Assembly (NCBI RefSeq): GCF_900312815.1
Contig: NZ_OMPE01000009.1
Location: 1,674,001-1,738,000 of the forward strand
Reading direction: 5' to 3'
Origin: Aquimarina sp. AU474
Lineage (GTDB): Bacteria > Bacteroidota > Bacteroidia > Flavobacteriales > Flavobacteriaceae
DNA length: 64,000 nt
Shown: positions 36,609 through 45,122 of the stretch, one piece after another
Layout: the number at the start of each line of letters is the position of its first letter
How positions within the stretch are numbered: position 1 is the first letter of the stretch
Notes under the pieces: model-generated
What the model was told of the DNA's origin: nothing
Seen by the model: only the letters and a program-made list of their open reading frames with translations
Database searches by the model: none
Program-made: the position numbers and the translations under genes

Positions 36609-38260
36609 TGTACTGGTGCCTTTGCAATAGAATCCCTAATTTTCTTTACTTCAATTTCTGCTTTGATGTCAATAATACGATTCGACTCTGGATGATCAAT
36701 TTCGAATGTTTTTCCATTTACATAATCAACGGTTATTTTGTTGATCTCAGATTCTTTACCTAACCCAAAATGTAATATTGCTGTTTGATCACTGGCTAAT
36801 CCTTCGCCTGTTACTAGCCAATCGGTTAACGTCTTTTTTCGGGTCTCGATGGTCACTTTAGCTCCTTGGGCTTCTGCATTGTCTTCTAGGTCAATTTGTA
36901 CGAAGTTATTATTACCCCCTTGATTAATATATGCCAAAGATGGAGTGTCGATGTTTGTCCAAATCATATCCAGATATCCATCTTTATTAAAATCACTTAC
37001 TAATGCAGTAATCCCAAAATTGGGATTTATAACTCCGCTTTCCTCCTCAGTAGGAACAAAGGTATGATCCTCTTTTTGTATTAATAAACGACTGGGTAAT
37101 CGAAACAATTTATTAGGTGCAAGATCTACGTAGTTTTCTGCGACCATTAGATCCTGTAACCCGTCATTGTTCATATCTGCAAAGGTACATCCCCAAGAAA
37201 ATTCATAATCTGCTATTTTTACCTCTTCTGCGACATCTTTAAATTTAAAACCTCCTTCATTTCTAAATAAAATCCATTTTTCATTAAATAATGATGCATT
37301 TTTAATATCCCCTTTGGCCAAGAATCGCGGTAAAGTACTTCCTGTATTTGAAAACATAAAATCAACTAAGCCGTCGTTATTATAATCGCCTACTGCAAGC
37401 CCCATAGGGTATGCAAATTTTTTGGTTAACGGATTTTCTTTCATGGTAAAGGTTAAATCTCCATTATTTTTGTAAGTACGAGCTTCACCAGTGTCATGAA
37501 CTACTACTAAATCTAACCATGAATCATTATTTATATCTACCAAAACCCCCTGAAAAGTATTATGTATATAATCTAATCCGGCTTGTTTGGTAATACTTTT
37601 AAATGTGTTATCTCCATTGTTAAGAAGCAATTCGCTGGTAGAACCATATTCATAATCTTCAAAAATGGTTTGCCCTTCCATAAGTTCTTTTTTGAGATAG
37701 GTGGCCAAAAAAATATCTAAATCTCCATCTTTATCTATATCACCAACAGTAATACCGGCAGGATTTGATTTCTCATTCATAGGAGTATCAATTTTTTGTG
37801 CAGAAAAAACCCCGTTAGTATTATAATATAAATGAAGTCCATCTTCTCGACCAATTAATAAATCTGTAAACCCATTATTGTCAAAATCGGCCGAAATAAT
37901 ACCTACTGTAGTGGTTGAAGTTCCTTTCTGCGGTAATTTTGTTTCTGAAGAAATATTTACAAACTGATTATTGCGATATGCAAAAATGGCATCTTCTTGC
38001 GCCATTCCTCCTCCAAAGAAAACTTCATCTACATTATCATTATTAATATCGATTAATGCAGAAGGTGCAATTGGAAGAGATTTTTTACTATTATATTGAT
38101 GGGTAAAATCTAATGGTACTGGTTTAAACGTAGGGATTTTTTCTTTTTTAATCGAGACTTCATATTTGTCTGATACAGAATCCCGCCAGAAAAACCCAAT
38201 CACAAAGATTAGAAGTAAAAGAATAAGAAGCCCTAGGATTTTTAAGATCTTTTTAATCAT
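36605..38260 (-). CDS. FG-GAP/VCBS repeat protein with C-terminal ASPIC/UnbV domain
   Basis: 551 residues held by an N-terminal membrane helix (about 3-27). At least six calcium-loop motifs of the form DxDxDGxxD are visible: DFDNNGFTD, DIDKDGDLD, DINNDSWLD, DYNNDGLVD, DMNNDGLQD and DFNKDGYLD, i.e. an FG-GAP beta-propeller. The last ~100 residues form an ASPIC/UnbV domain with LHFGLGKESEINKITVDY. The protein should sit outside the cytoplasmic membrane. Such proteins in Bacteroidota are of unknown function, often binding or adhesion. Two bp before it ends the membrane-protein gene upstream. Confidence 0.85.
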   Translation of the reverse strand: MIKKILKILGLLILLLLIFVIGFFWRDSVSDKYEVSIKKEKIPTFKPVPLDFTHQYNSKKSLPIAPSALIDINNDNVDEVFFGGGMAQEDAIFAYRNNQFVNISSETKLPQKGTSTTTVGIISADFDNNGFTDLLIGREDGLHLYYNTNGVFSAQKIDTPMNEKSNPAGITVGDIDKDGDLDIFLATYLKKELMEGQTIFEDYEYGSTSELLLNNGDNTFKSITKQAGLDYIHNTFQGVLVDINNDSWLDLVVVHDTGEARTYKNNGDLTFTMKENPLTKKFAYPMGLAVGDYNNDGLVDFMFSNTGSTLPRFLAKGDIKNASLFNEKWILFRNEGGFKFKDVAEEVKIADYEFSWGCTFADMNNDGLQDLMVAENYVDLAPNKLFRLPSRLLIQKEDHTFVPTEEESGVINPNFGITALVSDFNKDGYLDMIWTNIDTPSLAYINQGGNNNFVQIDLEDNAEAQGAKVTIETRKKTLTDWLVTGEGLASDQTAILHFGLGKESEINKITVDYVNGKTFEIDHPESNRIIDIKAEIEVKKIRDSIAKAPVQ

Positions 38261-38262
38261 GA

Positions 38263-38934
38263 TTAGTGTTTATCTTTTATATAAGCGTTAAGTTGAAGCA
38301 ATGATAAGGTAAAGAGTATAAAATGAGTTACGTTCATTAATATAGGTAGCATATGTTTTCCTATGGCCGGGAACGCTTGGCCAATAAGTACTAAGAGCAA
38401 TAGGATGACAATAGGATTACAGATTGCCATCCATTTTTTATAATAGGTGCCTCCTTTTATAATAGCAATGGCAAATACGACAGAAAGAGCGGCAATAACT
38501 ATGCGTAACACTTTGACTAAGATTTCCATATGACTGGTATAATGATCTAGGAGATTCTGATATGCAGCAGGGGGAATAGTATTTTTTAAATGTATGATAT
38601 TACCTATTGAAGATCTAGAACCAATCCAGATTCCGCCTACGGCAAATGCAATAAAACCAATCCCTAAAACCATCCTAGCCAAAGTTTCGTTACCAGGACG
38701 TAACATTTGATATATATGAATATATCCTGCAAAGTACAAAGGAAGTCCGATTACCGCCAAAAAATGACCCGTAGTCAGATTGTTTTGAGATACAAATCTA
38801 AAAAACTCATAGTGTTCTGCATGACCTAGAATTTGATCCGAGTAATGTAAAAAGTACTCACCTAGTCCTACAAGAACCGAAGCTATAAGCCCCAGGTATC
38901 CAAGTATTTTGGTTGTTTTGGTTGTTGGTTTCAT
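38263..38934 (-). CDS. multi-pass membrane protein (DUF6796-like)
   Basis: 223 residues with about six hydrophobic helices. The GLIASVLVGLGEYFLHY start, HFLAVIGLPLYFAGYIHIY and IGFIAFAVGGIWIGSR segments recall DUF6796-type membrane proteins, but I am not certain. Function unknown. It is packed between the 79-residue protein (3-bp gap) and the FG-GAP protein (2-bp gap), so its role is tied to that operon. Confidence 0.6.
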   Translation of the reverse strand: MKPTTKTTKILGYLGLIASVLVGLGEYFLHYSDQILGHAEHYEFFRFVSQNNLTTGHFLAVIGLPLYFAGYIHIYQMLRPGNETLARMVLGIGFIAFAVGGIWIGSRSSIGNIIHLKNTIPPAAYQNLLDHYTSHMEILVKVLRIVIAALSVVFAIAIIKGGTYYKKWMAICNPIVILLLLVLIGQAFPAIGKHMLPILMNVTHFILFTLSLLQLNAYIKDKH

Positions 38935-38937
38935 TAG

Positions 38938-39177
38938 CTAGATTTGGTTAGGTTTGACGAAAAACTTTAACAATCCTTTCAATAAAAAGAATAACACCAT
39001 TACAATCGAGATGACCGTTGTTATCCAATCTATAAAGCCAAATAATAATATTTTGCATATGTAAAAAATGAATATTAGGGTTGTAATAACAATACCTAGA
39101 GCTAATTGTTGAGGCATAAGATCTTGATTAAAAAGATCAACTATTTTCACCCATATTTTTTTAAAAAATACGATCAT
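38938..39177 (-). CDS. 79-residue two-helix membrane protein
   Basis: Small protein with hydrophobic stretches near 24-46 and 49-70 after an amphipathic N-terminus (MIVFFKKIWVKIVDLFNQDL). No family recognised. Its ATG overlaps the stop of the Crp/Fnr regulator gene by 4 bp, so it is translated right after it and is a real gene, not a chance frame. Confidence 0.55.
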   Translation of the reverse strand: MIVFFKKIWVKIVDLFNQDLMPQQLALGIVITTLIFIFYICKILLFGFIDWITTVISIVMVLFFLLKGLLKFFVKPNQI

Positions 39178-39842
39178 CTTTTTTGAGCTATTGACATAGA
39201 AATATGTTGTGAGTCGTAATCAATTACGTCTTCTTTTCGAAGACAACTCATAACATTACTAACTGTTTGTCTAGATGTATTAGTAAGGTTAGATATGTCT
39301 TTATGAGATAAAAGATTTTTGGCAATGATTCTATTATTTTCTTGCTCGCCAAATTCCTGTATATAATCTTGTATAAATTCTGTGATACGCAATACACTAT
39401 CTTTATATAATAAATCTCTGAGTCTACGTTCTAATTTTTTAATACGTAAGCCATATACTTTTAAAACACCATTTTTCAAGGATTTATGCTTTTCCATGAT
39501 TTTCTCCATTCTATCGGCTTCGATATAACAGATAATACAATCTTCTAATGCGATAGCTAATTCTTGAGAAGCGGCAATAGTATCATAAAGAGATAATTCT
39601 CCAAAAATGTTCCCTTTTTTAACGATGTATTTTACATTGTCATTAACTGTATCTACAATTTTGATAGTTCCTTTTTTAAGAAAAAAGATACTTTTTTCGT
39701 CCTTTTTTATGAATTCAATTTTGCTCCCTTTATCAATGTTTTCCATTTCTAGAATTTCGCACATCCGCATCATAGTAATTCTGCCAAGTTTATTGAAAAG
39801 ATTAAATCCTTCAAGGAACCAATATTTGGTATATGTATTCAA
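39174..39842 (-). CDS. Crp/Fnr-family transcription regulator
   Basis: 222 residues. The cyclic-nucleotide-binding-type beta-roll (about 25-120) includes FFLKKGTIKIV and NIFGELSLYDT, though the phosphate-cassette Arg is not evident, so cNMP binding is doubtful. A C-terminal winged helix shows HKDISNLTNTSRQTVSNVM. There is no Cys set for an Fe-S cluster. The only usable start is TTG at 39842: no ATG lies between it and the upstream in-frame stop, and the family's conserved KYWFLEGF begins just after. It heads a six-gene minus-strand operon and overlaps the next gene by 4 bp. Confidence 0.85.
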   Translation of the reverse strand: MNTYTKYWFLEGFNLFNKLGRITMMRMCEILEMENIDKGSKIEFIKKDEKSIFFLKKGTIKIVDTVNDNVKYIVKKGNIFGELSLYDTIAASQELAIALEDCIICYIEADRMEKIMEKHKSLKNGVLKVYGLRIKKLERRLRDLLYKDSVLRITEFIQDYIQEFGEQENNRIIAKNLLSHKDISNLTNTSRQTVSNVMSCLRKEDVIDYDSQHISMSIAQKR

Positions 39843-39978
39843 AAAAGAGAGGGTATTTGTTACTATTGTTAAAAATAGTGAATTTTAGTAACACCCTGGT
39901 TGTATTAATTTTACGAAACTTACTTCAGGCGACAAACGGAGATATTTATTGTGTTTTTGACGTAAGAATTAGATGTGA

Positions 39979-40004
39979 AAAAAGCCTCATTTTTGAGGCT
40001 TTTT
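39979..40004 (-). terminator. bidirectional hairpin terminator downstream of ssb
   Basis: AAAAAGCCTCA (39979-39989) and its complement TGAGGCTTTTT (39994-40004) surround a four-T loop. A-runs on the left become T-runs on the minus strand, so it ends ssb, whose stop is 25 bp away. It also insulates the Crp/Fnr gene from ssb transcription. Confidence 0.85.
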
Positions 40005-40028
40005 ATATGATTTTTATGTAGGTGTTTT

Positions 40029-40364
40029 TTATTTGTTACCCAGCATAAGCAATTCGTTACAAACAACTTCGGTAATATATCTTTTTTGCCCTTCGTTATC
40101 CTCGTAACTTCTAGAGGTGAGTTTACCCTCGATAGCGATCTCTTGACCTTTGTTGACATATTTTTCGATAATATCTGCAGTTTTGCCCCATGCAATGATA
40201 TTGTGCCATTGAGTATCTGTGATTTTATCTCCAGCTTTGTTATAATAATAATCATTTGTTGCGATCGAGAATTTAGCCAATTTTTTACCAGATTCTAGGT
40301 TTACAATTTCAGGTTCTTGTCCTAAGTTTCCAATCAACTGTACTTTGTTTTTGAGCGTGTTCAT
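40029..40364 (-). CDS. ssb: single-stranded DNA-binding protein
   Basis: Short SSB of 111 residues with one OB fold: NKVQLIGNLGQEPE, KLAKFSIATNDYY, TQWHNIIAWGKTADI and GQEIAIEGKLTSRSYED. It lacks the acidic disordered tail ending in DDxPF that recruits repair proteins, so it is probably an accessory SSB and not the replication SSB. I start it at the ATG at 40364, because the SSB consensus begins MNTLKNKVQLIG; an in-frame extension to 40391 has no support. A -7 element lies about 60 bp upstream. Confidence 0.92.
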   Translation of the reverse strand: MNTLKNKVQLIGNLGQEPEIVNLESGKKLAKFSIATNDYYYNKAGDKITDTQWHNIIAWGKTADIIEKYVNKGQEIAIEGKLTSRSYEDNEGQKRYITEVVCNELLMLGNK

Positions 40365-40755
40365 AATATTTAATTTTTTAGCGTTAAACAATTGATACTA
40401 TCGAGTTTTGATGTTTCGACAATGCAAACTTAGATGGCGTCGTTTCAGAGATTCGGTTAGGAAGTGTTTAATTTCGCTTGTAATCACTTGTATTCGTTTG
40501 TAATTGAATATATGTCTGATAAATAATGGTTTACGAGTTTTTACTTGCGAATTGTTTTTGCAAAAATTAAGAAATAAATATATTTATTTTAAATATTTCA
40601 GAGTGTTTAAGAGGTATCAAAACTTTTTTTTCAATTAAAATTTATGTTATGAGTAAACGGGGAGGGGTTTTTAATTTAGACAGATATTACCATTTGATGT
40701 AACATATTCAAGAAATTAAATACCAACAAAGGTAACATGCCAAAACAAAAATAAT
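40365..40755. other. 391-bp gene-free divergent region
   Basis: Gap between the divergent ssb and lipoprotein genes. Apart from the ssb -7 candidate it holds AT-rich sequence with A/T runs (around 40560-40640). I find no convincing small ORF, RNA gene or repeat. It should contain the promoters of both flanking genes. Confidence 0.5.
40425..40432 (-). promoter_or_regulatory. candidate -7 box for ssb
   Basis: On the minus strand TAAGTTTG matches the Bacteroidota -7 consensus TAnnTTTG, 60 bp before the ssb ATG. No TTG at the usual -33 distance was found, so support is partial. Confidence 0.45.
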
Positions 40756-41082
40756 ATGCGAGTTATATGGGTTTTATTAGTGGTTATCACCACATTTTTT
40801 TCTTGTACAAAGAATCCAGGCAAAGAATTTAAAGGAAAATGGGTAGATACTCAAAATGATAAAAATATCCTTATTATTTCAAGAGCAGGTGATAACTACA
40901 GGGTTGATGTAAAAATTGAAAACGAGAAATATCCTGCCATAATTGATCAAGAGTTTTTGAAAATGATGATCGAAAAAGATACATTAACGCTTATTATTAA
41001 GGATAATTTATTACTATTGGGTAACGATACTTATCGTAAATTAAAGAGTAAAAATTTTAATCCGGGAGCTGGTCAATATTAA
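40756..41082 (+). CDS. small lipoprotein
   Basis: 108 residues. MRVIWVLLVVITTFFSC is a lipoprotein signal with the lipobox Cys at residue 17. The remainder (KGKWVDTQNDKNILII, NYRVDVKIENEKYPAII, DTLTLIIKDNLLLLG) looks like an all-beta domain similar to small lipocalin-like Bacteroidota lipoproteins. No specific family recognised. It stands alone, 145 bp before the thioredoxin gene. Confidence 0.65.
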   Translation: MRVIWVLLVVITTFFSCTKNPGKEFKGKWVDTQNDKNILIISRAGDNYRVDVKIENEKYPAIIDQEFLKMMIEKDTLTLIIKDNLLLLGNDTYRKLKSKNFNPGAGQY

Positions 41083-41227
41083 AACGGAATATGAAATAGA
41101 CGATAGCGATTATTTGATATGCTCACTATTCTACCTGTTTTTATGTGAAAAATTAAGTTTTTGAATAGTATTGCAAAGAAGATTGAGCGGTGCTTAACTG
41201 GTATATCCCTACGAATTAATTGATAAA

Positions 41228-41728
41228 ATGAATTTTAAAAGTAAAATAATTGATTTTCAGAACACAGCAGAGAAAGACTTCGAGAAAAATAAAAACATAG
41301 TTACTACATTTAAATTTTTACTGGCATTGCTTCTTTTTTTTGGTTCAACAATTTTTGCGGCTTTTACATTACCTTTTAGATTTGTATTAAAGCAATTTGT
41401 TCAAAAGGATAAGAATTTTAAAATACATAAAGGGAATAATAGTAATATAGATCAACTTCTTAAAGAAGAATTAGTGCTTATTGATTTCTGGGCAGAGTGG
41501 TGTGGTCCTTGCGTAATGATGAATTCAATCATAAAGGATTTTGCCGAAACCTCGAAAGGGATAAAAGTAGTAAAGGTTAATGCCGATTTGAACATGGAGA
41601 CCTTAAAGAAATTTAATGTTCGAGGATTGCCTCACTTTCTATTAGTAGAGAATGGAAAAGAGATTAAACGATTTGCTGGTGCCATGACATTACATGATTT
41701 AAATAAATTTTGTTTTGATGGAAAATAA
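41228..41728 (+). CDS. membrane-anchored thioredoxin
   Basis: 166 residues. A hydrophobic segment at about 27-55 follows a charged N-terminus, and the thioredoxin fold occupies about 65-166. The redox centre is WAEWCGPCVMM (CGPC), and the cis-Pro motif appears as VRGLPHFLLVENG. LIDFWAEWCGPC is typical of thioredoxin proper. The anchor is unusual: thioredoxins are normally soluble. Followed by a strong terminator, so probably a single-gene unit. Confidence 0.85.
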   Translation: MNFKSKIIDFQNTAEKDFEKNKNIVTTFKFLLALLLFFGSTIFAAFTLPFRFVLKQFVQKDKNFKIHKGNNSNIDQLLKEELVLIDFWAEWCGPCVMMNSIIKDFAETSKGIKVVKVNADLNMETLKKFNVRGLPHFLLVENGKEIKRFAGAMTLHDLNKFCFDGK

Positions 41729-41815
41729 GTATGGTATAGATAAAATTATGTAATAGTTTTTTTTTCGCGAACCTTTACCTAAATCAGTACCTAACAATAA
41801 AAGAAATAGCCGATC

Positions 41816-41846
41816 AAGCGCAAGTGTATAGACTTGTGCTTTTTTA
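41816..41846 (+). terminator. hairpin terminator after thioredoxin
   Basis: AAGCGCAAGT (41816-41825) pairs with ACTTGTGCTT (41832-41841), one G-T wobble, loop GTATAG, then a run of T to 41845. It ends the thioredoxin transcript about 90 bp after the stop. Confidence 0.8.
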
Positions 41847-41912
41847 ATATATTTATATAGTCCCTAAAGGAATTTGATAAGAATCTTTTTTAATGTACTG
41901 ATAATATCATCG

Positions 41913-42455
41913 ATGTATAACAAATTTGAAAAAATAAAGGTAGAGATAACCAATACAGAAATAACATTTCCTAATGGATATTTTTTCAAACAAAGCCCTG
42001 TTCACAAAATTAAAAAAATTGATCAAGATCAAATATCAGAAATCAACCTAAACACTTATCCTCCCTCTCTGGTTTATAATCATAATGAAATCATTTTTTT
42101 AAGAGACGAATCCAAAGATGAAATAGAAATATTTGCCAAAAATAACTCCATTCTTGTTATCGACAGGTTTGATATTTGGGAACATATAAATAGACCGTTT
42201 TTAGATACAGAATTTGAAGAATACGAAAAATCCATGTCTATACAGCAGCTAGAAGAAAATGGAATTTCTAAATCAGAATTAAACCAGATTAGAATAAAAG
42301 CGGGAAAAACAATGTGTATTAATTTTATAGTGTGGGAATGGATATATTTAGGGTTGTTTGATTATCTAAGCTGGACCTGGTTATACAAGAGAAAATATTG
42401 GTGGGCCATGAAAATAGGATTACGTAATTATAAAAAAGAAAGCAATATTTTATAA
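41913..42455 (+). CDS. unrecognised 180-residue protein
   Basis: I start it at the ATG at 41913 (MYNKFEKIKVEI), since the frame upstream begins only with a TTG inside the terminator's downstream sequence. The N-terminal ~115 residues look beta-rich. A helical segment rich in QQLEENGISKSEL follows, and then an aromatic Trp-rich end (VWEWIYLGLFDYLSWTWLY, then KRKYWWAM), possibly membrane-associated. Family not recognised. The stop is immediately followed by the AraC-type gene ATG, so they are co-transcribed. Confidence 0.6.
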   Translation: MYNKFEKIKVEITNTEITFPNGYFFKQSPVHKIKKIDQDQISEINLNTYPPSLVYNHNEIIFLRDESKDEIEIFAKNNSILVIDRFDIWEHINRPFLDTEFEEYEKSMSIQQLEENGISKSELNQIRIKAGKTMCINFIVWEWIYLGLFDYLSWTWLYKRKYWWAMKIGLRNYKKESNIL

Positions 42456-43550
42456 ATGATGGATATCTCGTTGATTTTGAACATTCTTATTGTCTATGGT
42501 ACTTGTCAGGCATTTTTTATTGCATTTGTACTCCTAAAAACCAAAGATAAAACTCTATTTAAAAAGTTGTTTTCCTTATTTCTGGTTATTGAAGGGGTTA
42601 CGCTTTTCGAGCGTTTATTAGTAGAGACAAACCTTATTGTTTCTGTTCCCCATGTGCTTGGTGTTAGCTACCCTATTAGTTTTATAAAACCTCCTTTGAT
42701 TTTTTTTATGGCTTATGCATTGACTCAAAAAAAGTTTAGGTTGCATAAGAAGAGTTATCTCCATTTCATTCCTTTCGGGTTGATGTTTTTACTCAATTTG
42801 CCATTTTATTTTTTAGAGGCTAATAAAAAAATAGAAACTGTTCACGATTTTATGGATAAGATTCCTAGTTATCAAGATTTTGAGTTTTATTTTAGCCTTA
42901 GTTTTTTTGCATACATTGGAGCATATGTGATTGCCGGTATTGGCAAGTTGAAGCAGTTTAAAATTCAAGTGACTAATAATACTTTGGTGAATTGGTATTA
43001 CCATGTTTTGATTCTATATTCTTCATTTTTAATATTACACTTCGTTTTTTACATACTTCAACCATTAGGGGAGTTTAAAACAATTCATGTTAATCAAATA
43101 AGTATGTTGATCATGACCTTTATCATTCAATCTATAGCTTATAAGTTGGTTAATAAATCATCTGTTTTTAATGCTAAAATTACTGATTTAGGTGATCTTG
43201 AAAAGCGTAAAAAAGATGAGAAATTGATTATTGATAAATTCGAGATAGATAAAATTCATGTAGATAATTTTCTTACTCTAGAAGATTTTTCAACATCTGT
43301 TTCTTTACCAACACCTTACGTTTCAGAAATAATTAATCAAAAATTTAATTGTTCATTTAAAAATTTGTTAGCTCAGTATAGGTTAAATGAAGCTAAACGA
43401 ATTATGAAACAAAAGGTGAATTCAAAAATTAAATTGATAGAAATCGCCTACGACTCGGGCTTTAATAATAAAGTTTCGTTTTATAGGACTTTTAAATTGT
43501 ATGAAGGTATTTCTCCTTCAGAGTTTTTTGAACGATTAAAAAATAAATAA
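42456..43550 (+). CDS. membrane-bound AraC-family transcription regulator
   Basis: 364 residues. About seven hydrophobic helices occupy the first 230 residues (for example ILIVYGTCQAFFIAFVLL), and a C-terminal AraC-type double helix-turn-helix covers about 265-364: SLPTPYVSEIINQKF in the first HTH and LIEIAYDSGFNNKVSFYRTF, with ISPSEF, in the second. This 7TM-AraC layout is common in Bacteroidota and suggests sensing at the membrane. It begins directly after the previous stop. A dyad repeat lies between it and the SRPBCC operon downstream, a likely target. Confidence 0.87.
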   Translation: MMDISLILNILIVYGTCQAFFIAFVLLKTKDKTLFKKLFSLFLVIEGVTLFERLLVETNLIVSVPHVLGVSYPISFIKPPLIFFMAYALTQKKFRLHKKSYLHFIPFGLMFLLNLPFYFLEANKKIETVHDFMDKIPSYQDFEFYFSLSFFAYIGAYVIAGIGKLKQFKIQVTNNTLVNWYYHVLILYSSFLILHFVFYILQPLGEFKTIHVNQISMLIMTFIIQSIAYKLVNKSSVFNAKITDLGDLEKRKKDEKLIIDKFEIDKIHVDNFLTLEDFSTSVSLPTPYVSEIINQKFNCSFKNLLAQYRLNEAKRIMKQKVNSKIKLIEIAYDSGFNNKVSFYRTFKLYEGISPSEFFERLKNK

Positions 43551-43567
43551 AATAGCGTTCAAAAATA

Positions 43568-43590
43568 GGTTACAAAACACTTCTGTAACC
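43568..43590. promoter_or_regulatory. dyad-symmetric candidate operator
   Basis: GGTTACA (43568-43574) and TGTAACC (43584-43590) are exact inverted copies separated by 9 bases. It lies between the AraC regulator stop and the next operon start. No T-run follows, so an operator is more likely than a terminator. Binding by the AraC protein is inference. Confidence 0.4.
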
Positions 43591-43646
43591 AAAACTCAAA
43601 TTTGTATTTTTAACTATGCCTTAAGTATTAAATTAAAAATAACATT

Positions 43647-44087
43647 ATGAAGTACAAGGGTTCATTAAACATTCATCAATCGAGAGATAAATTAGTTGCT
43701 ATTTTTATGGATGCGTCAAATTTGAAAGAGCATCAAGATGGTTTTGTAAAAAAAGAACTAGAACATGGTAATGTCGGAGAAAATGGGGCAATATCAAAAA
43801 TGTATTATAAGCATGGTAAAAGAGATATGATTCTTACAGAAACCATACTTAATAATAACTTACCTCAATCTTTTGAAGCACATTACCATCATAAACATAT
43901 GGATAATACCATGAAATATACGTTTATTAAAATTGACGAATATCAAACACGATATGATTACGAATGTGAATATATAAGGATAAATTGGGTGTTACCTAAG
44001 TTAATGGCATTAGTTTTTCCTGGTATGTATAGAAAACAAGTAGAAAAGTGGATGCAACAATTTAAAGTATTTGCCGAAAAACAATAA
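43647..44087 (+). CDS. SRPBCC-fold (START/Bet v1-like) protein
   Basis: 146 residues laid out like a SRPBCC lipid/ligand-binding domain: short first strand, HQSRDKLVAIFMDASNLKEH helices, then strands MYYKHGKRDMILTETI and YTFIKIDEYQTRYDYECEY, and a long C-terminal helix KQVEKWMQQFKVFAEK. It probably binds a small hydrophobic ligand; which one is unknown. First gene of a three-gene operon (3-bp gap to the next) behind an AraC-type regulator. Confidence 0.7.
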   Translation: MKYKGSLNIHQSRDKLVAIFMDASNLKEHQDGFVKKELEHGNVGENGAISKMYYKHGKRDMILTETILNNNLPQSFEAHYHHKHMDNTMKYTFIKIDEYQTRYDYECEYIRINWVLPKLMALVFPGMYRKQVEKWMQQFKVFAEKQ

Positions 44088-44090
44088 ACC

Positions 44091-44414
44091 ATGTGGGAAG
44101 AAAAATTAAAAATTTACGATCAACTTGTGGCAAAGTGTAATCGATTTGAAAGAAAAGGAAAAACAATGCCGTATACTTCTGCCAATGGGTATATGTTTTC
44201 ACTTTTTAATAAAGCGGGAGAAATAGGGATTCGATTTTCTAAAGAAGTTCAAGAAAAATATATTAAAGAATTTGATTCAACACTTTACAAATCATACAAT
44301 GCGGTAATGAAAGGATATGTATTGATACCAGAAAAGATGTTAGAGGATTTAGATAGGCTATCTCAGTATCTTGATGAGAGCTATGATTATGTAATGAGTC
44401 TCGAACCAAAGTAA
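44091..44414 (+). CDS. small TfoX-N-like protein
   Basis: 107 residues, no membrane part. KTMPYTSANGYMFSLFNKAG followed by EIGIRFS resembles the start of TfoX N-terminal-like domains (MFG-type strand pair), and a helical end SQYLDESYDYVMSLEPK. I call the family tentatively. It sits 3 bp after the SRPBCC gene and 18 bp before the hydrolase. Confidence 0.55.
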   Translation: MWEEKLKIYDQLVAKCNRFERKGKTMPYTSANGYMFSLFNKAGEIGIRFSKEVQEKYIKEFDSTLYKSYNAVMKGYVLIPEKMLEDLDRLSQYLDESYDYVMSLEPK

Positions 44415-44432
44415 AATTTAAACCCTTTCCAA

Positions 44433-45122
44433 TTGAAAAATAACATCATATTACTTCATGGAGCACTAGGAAGTAAAAAGCAATTCGAAAAATTGCACGA
44501 TATCTTAAAAGAAAAGTTCAATGTTTATTCATTTAATTTTTCAGGGCATGGAGGGCTCCCCATAGAAAGTGATTTTAATATTGACTTATTTACAGAAAAT
44601 ACTAAAACATTTATAGAAGAACATCAATTAGAACGTTCTATAATTTTTGGATATAGTATGGGAGGATATGTTGGTATTAATGTAGCTCGAAAATATCCTG
44701 ACATTGTGAATAAAATAATAACCCTAGGTACAAAATTTGATTGGACACCAGAATTTTCTAAACAAGAAGTGAGTATGCTCGATCCGGATAAAATAGCAGA
44801 AAAAGTTCCAAAATTTGCTAAATATTTAGAGGTTTTACATTCTGATATGTATTGGAGAGATGTGGTACTTCAGACCGCAAAAATGATGAATGATTTGGGT
44901 AATTCGCCTACGTTAGAAGAAGAAGGGATACAACGAATACAACAACAGGTATTAGTAAGTGTAGGAGCCTTAGATAAAATGGTCACCAGAGAAGAGTCGC
45001 AAAAAATTAGTAATGCATTACCTAACGGTGAATTAGTAGTTATTGAAAATTGTCCACATCAAATAGAACGGGTAAATATGGAGGATTTGGCAAAAACAAT
45101 AGAAAATTTTATAAAAAATTAA
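44433..45122 (+). CDS. alpha/beta hydrolase
   Basis: 229 residues. The oxyanion strand is IILLHGALGSKKQF, the nucleophile elbow is GYSMGG (Ser), and late elements are VGALDKMV and ENCPHQIERV (His). The start is TTG at 44433: no ATG lies between it and the in-frame stop at 44412, and the HGALG segment must be near the N-terminus. Substrate unknown. Last gene of the operon, followed by a strong terminator. Confidence 0.85.
   Translation: MKNNIILLHGALGSKKQFEKLHDILKEKFNVYSFNFSGHGGLPIESDFNIDLFTENTKTFIEEHQLERSIIFGYSMGGYVGINVARKYPDIVNKIITLGTKFDWTPEFSKQEVSMLDPDKIAEKVPKFAKYLEVLHSDMYWRDVVLQTAKMMNDLGNSPTLEEEGIQRIQQQVLVSVGALDKMVTREESQKISNALPNGELVVIENCPHQIERVNMEDLAKTIENFIKN

Noticed and set aside
40365..40391. 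N-terminal extension of ssb
   Set aside because: SSB consensus starts at the ATG at 40364; the added residues do not fit the family.
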